The notes under the pieces were generated by a model. The model was not told the DNA's origin. It did no database searches and was given only the letters and a program-made list of their open reading frames with translations. From Alloyangia pacifica (lineage in GTDB: Bacteria; Pseudomonadota; Alphaproteobacteria; Rhodobacterales; Rhodobacteraceae), in the NCBI RefSeq assembly GCF_020524285.1, contig NZ_JAIVKX010000004.1, forward strand, positions 62,001 through 126,000: a DNA stretch of 64,000 nucleotides, read 5' to 3'. Positions 45,866 through 54,236 of this stretch are shown here, piece after piece (within the stretch, counting starts at the first letter, position 1; the number at the start of each line of letters is the position of its first letter). Position numbers and translations under genes: made by a program.

Positions 45866-47842
45866 ATGACCGCTGAGTACAGACGCGAAATAGATGGTTT
45901 GCGGGGCATCGCCGTCACTTCGGTGATCCTCTTCCACGCCGACCTCGAGGTGTTTTCCGGCGGCTTCGTCGGCGTGGATGTCTTCTTCGTCATTTCCGGC
46001 TACCTGATCAGCGCAATCTTGATGCGCGAGCTTGCCGAAGGGAGATTTTCCTTTGCGGATTTCTACGAGCGCCGGGCACGCAGAATACTCCCGGCGCTCG
46101 CGGTCGTGATCGCCTGCACGATCCCCTTTGCCTGGCTCTGGCTGTTGCCGCTGGAAATGAAGGATTTCTCGCAAAGCATCGCCGCCGCGGCACTCTCGGT
46201 GTCCAATATCCTGTTCTGGCTCGAAAGCGATTATTTCGACACCGCGACCAACCTGAAACCGCTGCTGCATACCTGGAGCCTCGGCGTCGAAGAGCAATTC
46301 TACCTGCTTTTTCCGCCCGCTCTGCTCCTGCTTTGGCGCTGGCCGCTGAACCGCCGCGCGCTGGCGATCGGACTCGCGGCGCTCGCCAGCTTCGGTCTTT
46401 GCCTCGTGACGGTGGGTGCCGCGCCTTCGGCGGCCTTCTACCTGCTGCCCTTCCGCGCCTGGGAACTCATGGCCGGAACCCTGTGCGCGCTCTGGCACTT
46501 CCGCTATGGGCGGCGGACAAGCGCACCACTCGCGCTCGCCGGGCTCGCGGCGCTGCTCGTCTCGGTCTTCACCTTCGACAAGGCCACGCCGTTCCCATCG
46601 GCCTATGCGTTGCTGCCGGTCGCAGGCAGTTGCCTCATCCTGACATGCGCGGACACGCGCGGGCTGGCCGGGCGCCTCCTTGCCGCGCCGCCTTGCGTCG
46701 GGATCGGGGTGATCAGCTATTCCGCCTACCTCTGGCACCAGCCCCTGCTTGCCTTCGGCCGCATCTACGCGCCCGACAGCCTCTCGCAGGCGGAGCTTCT
46801 TGCGCTTGCCAGCGCCAGTCTGCCGCTGGCCTTCCTGAGCTGGCGCTTCGTCGAACAGCCCTTCCGCGCCCGTGGCCGCTCGTCTGGCCGCTCCTATTTC
46901 CCCAAGGCGCTGCGCCGGACACGCGGCCGCGTGATTTCCCTGAGCGCCGCGACGCTGGCCCTGGCCGTGGGCTTCGGCCTTTGGGGCCATATCGAAGGTG
47001 GACATCCCTCGCGCTACACCGCCGCGCAGACAACCTTCCTGAAAACACACGAATGGCCGCGCCGCTGTCTCTTCACCCGCCTCGAGCCCTTGCGGCAACT
47101 GCCCAATGCAGCCTGCCGGTTTGCGCCGCGCTCCGCCCCCTCTCGGGGACGGGTTGCTCTTGTCGGTGACAGCGTGATGAGTTCACTCAGCCCGGCGATG
47201 ATCAGCTATTTCACTGCGCGGGGCTACGAGGTCGAGCAATTCACCCATTCGCACTGCACGCTGACCCGCCGCCACCGCGTGAACAGCATCGATGCCGCGG
47301 CCTGCCCCGGCTTCATCGCCCGCGTGGTCGACTATATCGCCACGGAAGGGTTCGATCTGGTCATCACCGCCGGTGCGTTCCAAGGCATGGTCAAGAACGG
47401 CGTGCCGACTCTCCTGCGCACGGATGGCGCCCCCGCAACCCGGGAGTCCCTGGCCCTGGATTTCAGAGAGACCGTCACGAGCGTCGCGGCCCGCCTTCTG
47501 CTCATCTCACCCCCTCCCCGCCCGGCGGTGAATGTTCGGGATCGTGCGGTGCGGGAGCTGCGGACCCATGGAACGCAAAGCGACTACAGCATCGATGCCG
47601 CGCTCTACGCACGCCAGGTCGGAGAGATCGAGAGCCTCTTCGATCTCGCCCTGCCCAAAGGCGCCCTCAGGATCGACCCCGGCGAAACCTTTTGCACGGG
47701 CGGCACCTGCCATTTCCTGCATGCCGGCGCGCCGCTGCTTGCCGATCGCACGCATTTCACCCGCGCAGGCGCAGAGCATGCCATCCTTCCACTGATCGAC
47801 CGCGCGCTGAGGGACACGGATCTCCTGAGCTGGGCAAACTAG
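45866..47842 (+). CDS. OafA/YrhL-type membrane acyltransferase with C-terminal SGNH domain
   Basis: 658 residues. The N-terminal ~350 residues are an acyltransferase-3 domain of about ten helices (YRREIDGLRGIAVTSVILFHAD, the active-site His in LFHAD, then FFVISGYLIS). After a linker, an SGNH hydrolase-like domain has the nucleophile in VALVGDSVMSS and the distal DRTHF motif. Such proteins O-acetylate surface glycans, passing the acyl group across the inner membrane to the periplasmic domain. No polysaccharide cluster lies next to it. The ribosome-binding site is weak. Confidence 0.9.
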   Translation: MTAEYRREIDGLRGIAVTSVILFHADLEVFSGGFVGVDVFFVISGYLISAILMRELAEGRFSFADFYERRARRILPALAVVIACTIPFAWLWLLPLEMKDFSQSIAAAALSVSNILFWLESDYFDTATNLKPLLHTWSLGVEEQFYLLFPPALLLLWRWPLNRRALAIGLAALASFGLCLVTVGAAPSAAFYLLPFRAWELMAGTLCALWHFRYGRRTSAPLALAGLAALLVSVFTFDKATPFPSAYALLPVAGSCLILTCADTRGLAGRLLAAPPCVGIGVISYSAYLWHQPLLAFGRIYAPDSLSQAELLALASASLPLAFLSWRFVEQPFRARGRSSGRSYFPKALRRTRGRVISLSAATLALAVGFGLWGHIEGGHPSRYTAAQTTFLKTHEWPRRCLFTRLEPLRQLPNAACRFAPRSAPSRGRVALVGDSVMSSLSPAMISYFTARGYEVEQFTHSHCTLTRRHRVNSIDAAACPGFIARVVDYIATEGFDLVITAGAFQGMVKNGVPTLLRTDGAPATRESLALDFRETVTSVAARLLLISPPPRPAVNVRDRAVRELRTHGTQSDYSIDAALYARQVGEIESLFDLALPKGALRIDPGETFCTGGTCHFLHAGAPLLADRTHFTRAGAEHAILPLIDRALRDTDLLSWAN

Positions 47843-48252
47843 GCCCGCGCACTGTCACGGCTTTCACAATCTTTGAATCTGAAAAGAGTCGTGGAAGCAG
47901 AAACTATCGCGCATCCGCACCGCTCCCGCGGAACGGCGCAGACGCGTATTGGTCGATGCCCCAGCTCCTGCCTGAGCGACACGACGCGGATGTGCGACGC
48001 AAAGTGCATACGAATTAGCTAGGGAATGGCAAAATCCCATGCAAAACAAATATTTGAGGAAGTCACTGGTGCCCCCACACTGACTGACGTCAGAGTTTCG
48101 CCCGGATGCATGCCGCCACGCTATCCTCATGACAATACTACTCTTTTCGCCCGTTCCGTGTAGTATTCCTAGGCTCGCGGTTGCAGCCCAGTGCACGCGC
48201 ATTTGGGGGGCTTCTTGGGGGGCTGTGTGCAGTTGGTTTGACGGAGGAGCCT
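47843..48252. other. Left edge of the accessory region, upstream of the integrase
   Basis: 410 bp without a gene. It should contain the integrase promoter and, by analogy with P4-type elements, an attachment site. I found no tRNA or tmRNA 3' end here. A direct repeat of GGGGGGCTT / GGGGGGCTG (48206-48227) precedes the integrase. Confidence 0.45.
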
Positions 48253-49467
48253 ATGGTCAGGGCGAGGAACAAACTCTCGGCGATTGCGGTGAAGCGTGCC
48301 GGGCCTGGTAAGCACGAGGATGGTGGAGGCCTTCGCCTCGAGAAAAGCCACACTGCCGGGAAGTGGATTTGGCGGTACTCGCTCGCAGGAAGGCGGCGCG
48401 AAATGGGCCTCGGCTCAATCGACGATGTGTCACTGGCGGAGGCGAGAAAGGCGCGAGACAAATGGGCAGCGGTACTGGCGGAAGGCCGAGACCCAATTTC
48501 GGTCAGGCAAGAAGAAGTCAGCTCACAGGTCGCCGTGCTGAACAAGGACGATCCCACCTTCGAGCAGTACACGATGACCGTCTTCGAAGCGCGGAAGGCG
48601 CACCTTCGCGGCGATGGTGAGCGGGGTCGCTGGCTTTCCCCGCTGAAGCATCACCTCTTTCCGAAGATCGGCAAGCGCCGGCTCTCCTCCCTGCACCAGA
48701 GGGACATCGCCGACGCCTTGCGCCCCATCTGGCGGAAGAAGCCCGCGACCGCCGAGAAGGCCATCCGCCGCTGCCACATCGTGTTCCGGCATGCCAAGCT
48801 GACCGGCCTCTATGCAGACCCGTTTGTGGTCGAGGCGGCGCGCCACATGCTCGGCGAGGTGCGGCAGGAAACCTCCCACATCGCCTCGACTCCCTGGCAG
48901 CGCATCCCCGATCTCTACACCGCCCTGGAGGGCGTTGTTGCGAGCCGCCAATGCCTGCGTTGGCTCATCCTGACCGCGGTGCGGGGAGAACCCGGCCGCG
49001 GCGCGCGCTTCTCGGAGATCGACGGCAATGTCTGGACGGTTCCGGCGAATCGGATGAAGGGCCTTGAGGGCAAGGTCGAGGACTTCCGTGTTCCCCTGTC
49101 CCGGGCCGCGCTCGCGCTGCTCGATGACATCCGTGCGCAGGCAAGCAGCGAGTACCTGTTCCCCTCCAACCGCACCGGCTTCATCTCGGAGAATGCTCTG
49201 CTGAAGATCCTGAACACGATGGGCGAAAAGGGGCGCCCGCACGGCTTCCGCAGCTCGTTCCGGTCTTGGGTTCAGGACAATGAGGCGGCGACATTCGAGG
49301 TGGCTGAAATGGCGCTCGCGCACAAGGTCGGCACCAGAGTCGAGCGGACATATGCCCGCTCGGACTTGCTCGAGCCGCGGCGGCGGCTGATGAATGCGTG
49401 GGGCGACTTCGTCACCGGGGTGACCTCGGAGAAGGTTCTGCGCTTCTCCGACGGCAAGCAGCGCTGA
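48253..49467 (+). CDS. P4-type tyrosine integrase
   Basis: 404 residues. The N-terminal DUF4102-like arm-binding domain (DGGGLRLEKS ... WRYSLAGRRREMGLGSI) is followed by a SAM-like core-binding domain. The catalytic domain has the first Arg in TAVRGEPGR, HGFRSSFRSW (HxxR), a His in ALAHKV and the nucleophile Tyr in ERTYARSD. All tyrosine-recombinase residues appear present. GGAGG lies before the ATG at 48253. It marks one end of an integrated element. Confidence 0.92.
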   Translation: MVRARNKLSAIAVKRAGPGKHEDGGGLRLEKSHTAGKWIWRYSLAGRRREMGLGSIDDVSLAEARKARDKWAAVLAEGRDPISVRQEEVSSQVAVLNKDDPTFEQYTMTVFEARKAHLRGDGERGRWLSPLKHHLFPKIGKRRLSSLHQRDIADALRPIWRKKPATAEKAIRRCHIVFRHAKLTGLYADPFVVEAARHMLGEVRQETSHIASTPWQRIPDLYTALEGVVASRQCLRWLILTAVRGEPGRGARFSEIDGNVWTVPANRMKGLEGKVEDFRVPLSRAALALLDDIRAQASSEYLFPSNRTGFISENALLKILNTMGEKGRPHGFRSSFRSWVQDNEAATFEVAEMALAHKVGTRVERTYARSDLLEPRRRLMNAWGDFVTGVTSEKVLRFSDGKQR

Positions 49468-49582
49468 TCACGCCGTTCCGCGCAGATCGCGCTAAAGTGG
49501 AGTCACCTTGCGCCGGATGGTGCTCTCATCGAGAGCGTCACAGTCCTTGGATTGCCCGATGAACCGCTCCTGAAAATCGCTC

Positions 49583-50673
49583 GGCTTTGTTGCGCAAAGG
49601 GCGTGAAGCGCGGACCTCCCCTTTCCCCATACGCACTTACCCTACAGGCTCGGTGACAGGTATGCCGAGCGCGGTTGAGCACGGTGGCGCGGATCTGGAT
49701 TGCGGCGACCTGGCGATCGAAATCGCGCGCCATGAGGCTCTGTCCCAGCAGCTTCATGCAATGCATCTTCGTCTCGTCTCGGCGTGGCTTCGGCGGTGGT
49801 ATCCGCTCCATTTTCGCCAGATGGCGCGGCCGAGGTATATCGATGCACGCAGCGCCTCGTTTCGGGCAATCGCGTCGGCCGTCGGTGGCTTCCATGGCTT
49901 GGCGTTCTCGCGTGGCGATATGACAGCATCGGCGCCGCGGTCGGCGACGGCGTCGTGGCACCTGCGCGTGTCATAGGCTCCGTCTGCCGTTACTGATCCG
50001 ATCTCCACATCAGCGGGGATCTGGTCAAGAAGCTCAGGCAACATGGGCGTATCACCGATGTGGCTTCCGGTGAACTTAATGGCCCGGATCTCCAGCGTCT
50101 GTTCATCGACGCCCCTCTCGGGATCATGCTTCGCATGACCCTGCCGGGCAAGGGATGTGGATCTTGCGCCACAGACGGCGTTTCGCGCCGCCATGCTTGC
50201 GAGCGTGCCATTCGCCTTCGCCCCCCCCCGCCTTAATGCCGGTGCTGTCGATCATCAGGTTCAGCGGCCCCTGCGAGCCACGGTAGGGGATGGTGACGGC
50301 AAGCGTCTTCTGTCGTCGGCTCAGCGTGCTGAAATCCGGCACCGTCCAGTCGAGGCCGACGAGCCGCAGAAGGCTCTCCATGAACCCGGTCGTCTGACGG
50401 AGCGCCATGCCGAAAAGCACCTTCATCGTCAGGCACGTCTGGATCGCGGCATCGCTATACTTTGGCTGCCTGCCTCGCTTGCCCGTAAGCGGCGGCACCC
50501 AGGCCATGTCCGGGTCGAACCAGATCGTAAGGGAGCCGCGCTGCTTCAGCGCTTCGTTGTAGGCCGGCCAATTTCTGGTCTTCTAGCTCGGCGGGATGGG
50601 TCTGCTCATGCAGACCAGCTACCACGCTGGATCGCGAGATGAATCCCTCACCCGGCCTTTGCGCAACAAAGCC
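49583..50673 (-). mobile_element. IS5-family insertion sequence with perfect terminal inverted repeats
   Basis: The ends are an exact 18-bp inverted repeat: GGCTTTGTTGCGCAAAGG at 49583-49600 and its reverse complement at 50656-50673. The ~1.09-kb interior carries an IS5-type DDE transposase on the minus strand, broken by frameshifts. No convincing target duplication is visible at the flanks. The intact ends mean it could still be moved in trans. Confidence 0.9.
49637..50582 (-). pseudogene. Frameshifted IS5-family transposase
   Basis: Homology runs through three reading frames. The first starts after a stop codon and covers TRNWPAYNEALKQRGSLT to RRLWRKIHI. The second covers GVDEQTLEIRAI to WKPPTADAIARNE and YHRRSHAET. 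The third covers MHCMKLLGQSLMARDFDRQ. Near the end, where the related remnant at 53.3 kb reads NGYTAFGIPVTDSMG, this copy has lost about 8 bases, shifting the frame again. The DDE residues are spread over separate frames, so no active transposase is expected. Confidence 0.88.
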
Positions 50674-50976
50674 CCTTGACGCACGCATACCGAGTTCAGC
50701 GCTCACACGGCAGCGATCCTCCGCCTCGGGTTTGGCCGCGCCGACGCCAGACAGCATTACCGCTGGGGAGGAGTGTCACAGCTTGTGTCAGATTCGCCGC
50801 TCATCGTGGCACGCCCCTTTTTACCCAACGCGCGGCCCATGAAATAAGGGGGTGGCAAGGGTGGCAAAGTACCGCGCCGCTCCGTGCCGGTCTATGCCTC
50901 CCCGCCACCCCCCCCGCCTTGGCACAACTCAAGTCTACGCCCTCGCGCCGGGCGCAGCAGGAGTGAGCGCAGCACA
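50674..50976. other. Region between the IS and the next small gene
   Basis: 303 bp. A minus-strand frame beginning MLSGVGAAKPEAEDRC near 50757 runs into the IS end, so a gene may have been cut by the IS. Otherwise nothing is recognised. Confidence 0.35.
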
Positions 50977-51336
50977 ATGTCAGAATGTCCGGAAAGCAAG
51001 AGCCCTAGATTCGGCTCAACGGAGGGCCTTTTCGAAGAATGGGTGACCCACGCCGACCTGGCGAGGGCACGCGAGCTCGGCCGGATGGTTTCGCCGGAGG
51101 CGATCTCGGCAAGGACCGGGCTGCCGCTGGCCGAAGTCCTGGCGATCCTTGAGGAGCAGCGCGTTCGGCTCGTGCCCGCCGTTGTGATCTGCGGTCGCAC
51201 GGGCAAGGTCAGCCGCCACCCCTCCTTCCAGGCTGCGTATCTGCACATCTGCACCGTGGGTCTGGTCGAGTGGACCTGGCACACCCTTGCCGCCTACGAG
51301 GCCTGGCGCGCCCAGCGCGAGGCTGCGCAGCCTTGA
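50977..51336 (+). CDS. Small unknown protein of the integrated element
   Basis: 119 residues, soluble. It contains WVTHADLARARELGRMVSPE and ARTGLPLAEVLAILEEQRVRL, a helix-turn-helix-like stretch, then WTWHTLAAYEAWRAQREA. I do not recognise a family. It lies between the IS and an HTH gene on the same strand, so it is probably part of the phage-like cargo. An upstream GTG in frame at 50884 would add a poly-proline tail and is not preferred. Confidence 0.55.
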   Translation: MSECPESKSPRFGSTEGLFEEWVTHADLARARELGRMVSPEAISARTGLPLAEVLAILEEQRVRLVPAVVICGRTGKVSRHPSFQAAYLHICTVGLVEWTWHTLAAYEAWRAQREAAQP

Positions 51337-51565
51337 GGCGGCCTGCCCCCTTCCCCGCCCTGAGCCGGGCGCTGGGCGCTGTCCCGGCGCGCAGGGCACA
51401 TATGGGGGAGCGGGAATAGAGCGGGAGAAGCCCGCTCTCGGCGCGCCGCGGCGCGCCTGGTTTTGGTCCCGGGCGGCGGTCAGGCAGAAGCCTGCCGCGG
51501 CCCGTTTCAGTGAGCCTTCCCCTGCCCGGCGGCGGTGCCCCGGGTGCTGACGGAGATCTCCGACC

Positions 51566-52210
51566 ATGAGTCATGCTGCCACCGTTTGGGCCATCCAGCA
51601 GCGCGGCCTAAAACCCGCCACGAAGCTCGTTCTCTGGCAACTCGCCGACCGGCACAACCGCGACACGCAGCGATGCGATCCTTCGCAGGCGCTGCTTGCG
51701 CATGATTGCGAGATGTCGCGATCGACGGTCAACCTGCACCTTCGCGAGCTGGAGAAGCACCGGCTGATCCGCCGCATTCGCCGCGTCGATCCGCAGACGC
51801 GCCGGCAGATCTCGACCTACTACGAGCTCGCCTTCGACACCGACTTGGCCCCCTGCGACGACGATGCCGACGAGGCGCCGGAGGCCCGGCAGAAGACCTC
51901 GCCGAAGGCCCCCAAGGCGGTCGAGCCGAGTCCGAAATCCGGACTCGGAGCCGTGTCCGAAAAAACGCGAAAACCGTGTCCGAAAAAAGCCGAATCCCGA
52001 GTCCGAAAATCGGACACAAACCTTGTAATAGAACCAGGAAAAGAACCTTACGCGCGCGAGGCGCTTTCGCCGCTGCAATCGAAGGCGCAACTGATCCTCA
52101 CCGGCAAGCCGTTTCTCTGCACTGCCATCTCGTCGGTCGCAGCCCGCGAATGCATCGTCGCCGGACTAGTGACCCCGGAGGACTGCCGCGCCGCCGGGGT
52201 CCAGCCCTGA
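51566..52210 (+). CDS. HTH (helix-turn-helix 36-type) phage/plasmid-like protein
   Basis: 214 residues. The N-terminal winged HTH (LKPATKLVLWQLADRHN, then CEMSRSTVNLHLRELEKHRLIRRI) resembles HTH_36 domains of phage replication or regulatory proteins. A low-complexity Lys/Pro/Ser linker with four KS/KK-rich near-repeats (PKSGLG, SEKTRKPCPKK, SRVRKS) follows. The end is a short folded-looking segment. A CGGAG-containing palindrome overlaps the ribosome-binding region and could be an operator. Confidence 0.75.
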   Translation: MSHAATVWAIQQRGLKPATKLVLWQLADRHNRDTQRCDPSQALLAHDCEMSRSTVNLHLRELEKHRLIRRIRRVDPQTRRQISTYYELAFDTDLAPCDDDADEAPEARQKTSPKAPKAVEPSPKSGLGAVSEKTRKPCPKKAESRVRKSDTNLVIEPGKEPYAREALSPLQSKAQLILTGKPFLCTAISSVAARECIVAGLVTPEDCRAAGVQP

Positions 52211-52252
52211 GCGGATGCCGCGCATTGCCAAGCTAGGAGAGGGAGAGCACCG

Positions 52253-52675
52253 ATGAGCAATCCGCGCAAACAGCCCGCGCTGACCGTCGATGAAATCGAG
52301 GAACGCCTCGAGGAGGCGGCACTGACGCTGAAGCGTATGCCGGCGAAGGACGGGCCCAAGGGCTACGGCTCGAGCTGGCCGGATGTCGTGCGCTCGCGCT
52401 TCACCGCCTACGGCTTCGAGGAGGCGCGGATGCGGGTGATCCCCAGCGCGCAGGAAATCCAGCGCATGGAGGACGCCATCGACTGGCTGCGGCTCCTGGA
52501 CGATCCGGACGATCGCCACATCGTCTGGATGCGCGCCGAGCAGCACCGCTGGCGCGCCATCTGCAACCGCGTCGGCCTATCGCGCTCGCAGGCCTGGTGC
52601 TGCTGGACGGCAGCGCTGATCACCTTCGAGCGCCGGCTCAAGCGCGCCCCACCGCGCACCAGCGCCCTGAGTTAA
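52253..52675 (+). CDS. DUF6362-like protein
   Basis: 140 residues. LTVDEIEERLEEAALTLKRMP, GYGSSWPDVVRSRFTAYG and RHIVWMRAEQHRWRAICNRVGLSRSQAW look like the DUF6362 family of alphaproteobacterial prophage or ICE remnants (from memory). The C-terminal part has a sigma-like HTH (NRVGLSRSQAWCCWTAAL). GGAGAG precedes the ATG. It follows the HTH gene by 42 bp. Confidence 0.75.
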   Translation: MSNPRKQPALTVDEIEERLEEAALTLKRMPAKDGPKGYGSSWPDVVRSRFTAYGFEEARMRVIPSAQEIQRMEDAIDWLRLLDDPDDRHIVWMRAEQHRWRAICNRVGLSRSQAWCCWTAALITFERRLKRAPPRTSALS

Positions 52676-53318
52676 AACGGTCTGGTGCAAATGGAGGACG
52701 ACGCAACCACTGCGGAGAGGTTAGTTGCGAACTTCGAAATCCCGCCTAAATGACCGCTTCTACTGGCGCGCCATCAAACAAAACCGGCGCTATTCTGCCT
52801 AACGCGATAGGTACCGCACACTACCGATCGCAGCTTCAAGCCGCCGGTCGCGCCTGTCAAAGCGTACCGCCGCAGCCAGCCCTAAGTGGACCTGTGCGCT
52901 TGGCGCAACAAGGCCAGCAGGACCGACGCGAAGGGCGGAGAGTCGCCGTTCGCTGCGTCCAGGATGAACGGCAGCGAAGCGCAGGAAGCGGACGTGACAG
53001 CTCTGCGCTATTTTCCCGAAAGCCGCCCTTCAGGCGGAACGCGGCAAGCGGCGCTATCGAGCCCTCCTCGACCGATGCTGTGCCTCGTCTTCGTGCCGGG
53101 AAAACCGACCCCGTGGACATTCGCTGAAAGTGCAGCCTTTGTCGCCGGCCCTTGCCAGTCTTCGGCAGCGGGTGAGAACCGCCCGACCCTGAACGCGAAC
53201 ATGCGGCACGAACGCGGCGACCGCGGAGAGAACCCCAGAGCCAGGCACGCTCTATGGAGACGCTTGTGGAACAGCCCTTGGCCGAGGCAATTAGAGAACC
53301 TTTCGGGACATCATCCTC
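52676..53318. other. Gene-poor stretch with decayed mobile DNA
   Basis: About 640 bp with no recognisable gene. CTTGGCGCAACAAGGCC at 52899-52915 resembles the right IR of the nearby IS5 element. An AAGGGCGGCTTTCGGGAAAA-type stretch (minus strand, ~53010-53030) resembles common alphaproteobacterial non-coding debris. Confidence 0.45.
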
Positions 53319-53479
53319 ATGGCACGCGACTTCGATCGTCCGGTCGCAGAGCTCCAAGTTCGCACCGCCGTGCTGAACGGCTACACTGCCTTTGGCATAC
53401 CCGTCACAGATTCCATGGGATAAGTGTGGCTGGCGTAAGTGGAAGACCGCGCTTCACTTCCTTGGCGTAACAAGGCGCC
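53319..53479 (+). pseudogene. 3' remnant of an IS5-family transposase and its end
   Basis: 34 codons from 53319 to the TAA at 53421 read MARDFDRPVAELQVRTAVLNG and then YTAFGIPVTDSMG, the C-terminus of the same transposase family as the IS at 49.6 kb. After ~35 bp it ends in CCTTGGCGTAACAAGGCGCC, a decayed inverted-repeat end. The rest of the element is gone. Confidence 0.8.
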
Positions 53480-53632
53480 GCCCGGCTGAACCGCCGCGCG
53501 GGTTCGCCCAAGGTCCGAGAGAAATCCCCAAGAGACCAGTACTCTTTGAGTTATTTTCTGGGTCGCGGTTGAAATGCTGCGATGCAGCATTCATGTGGAT
53601 GGGGACCAAACGAAACCCGAGAGGAGGACCTC

Positions 53633-54055
53633 ATGACTGCTCAGAACGAATTCGCCAAGATGTTCGCCGCGATCCCGAACGTTTGCAATCCGGACCTGGC
53701 AAAGGGCGGACTGGCATCGGTTGCCGAGTACAACGCGAAGATCGGTGGAGTCGCGCTCGACACCTCCGAGAAGTCGAACGAAGTTCTGTCGGCCTCGACC
53801 AAGAAAGCGCTCGGCAACATGCGCGAGCTGACATCCGTGCGTGAGCCTTCGGCGTATGGTCAGGCCTTTGCGGGCTTTATGCAGGCGCAGATGGAACTCG
53901 CCCAGAGCACGGCCGCGGCGCTTTTCGAAGTTGCGCAAGGCGCGGGCGAGCAAGTGGGCTCGGCTTCTGCCGGCGCAGCCGAGAAGGCTGAGACCACCGT
54001 CAAGAAGACCACAAACGCAGCCTCGGCGCGCAAGACGGCGTCTGCACCTGCCTGA
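53633..54055 (+). CDS. Phasin family protein
   Basis: 140 residues, nearly all alpha-helical. It has the phasin-type pattern YNAKIGGVALDTSEKSNEVL ... AYGQAFAGFMQAQMELAQSTAAALFEVAQ and an Ala/Lys-rich tail of the kind seen in phasin-2 proteins. Phasins coat polyhydroxyalkanoate granules, but stand-alone ones also act as stress-linked helical proteins. No pha genes are nearby. GAGGAGG precedes the ATG. The upstream neighbour is IS debris. Confidence 0.8.
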   Translation: MTAQNEFAKMFAAIPNVCNPDLAKGGLASVAEYNAKIGGVALDTSEKSNEVLSASTKKALGNMRELTSVREPSAYGQAFAGFMQAQMELAQSTAAALFEVAQGAGEQVGSASAGAAEKAETTVKKTTNAASARKTASAPA

Positions 54056-54236
54056 AACAGCCTGAAGTTCCGAATTTGGAGGGCGCGTCCGCACCGGGCG
54101 TGCCCTTCGCATTTCGCGGCGCAGGTCCGCTCTCGCGGGTGTCGGCCTCGCGTTGCGACAATGGGACACGGTACCATTTTTCGGCTTTGGTGCTTGGAGC
54201 ACCCCCCGGTGCACACCCAGAAGCCGCTCACGTCCC

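Noticed and set aside
47843-48252. tRNA or tmRNA gene as the integrase target
   Set aside because: No T-loop or CCA-end-like sequence found in this gap on either strand by eye.
52857-53357. 166-residue minus-strand frame as a gene
   Set aside because: Composition is arginine/serine-rich with no motifs and it overlaps IS5 remnants on the plus strand.
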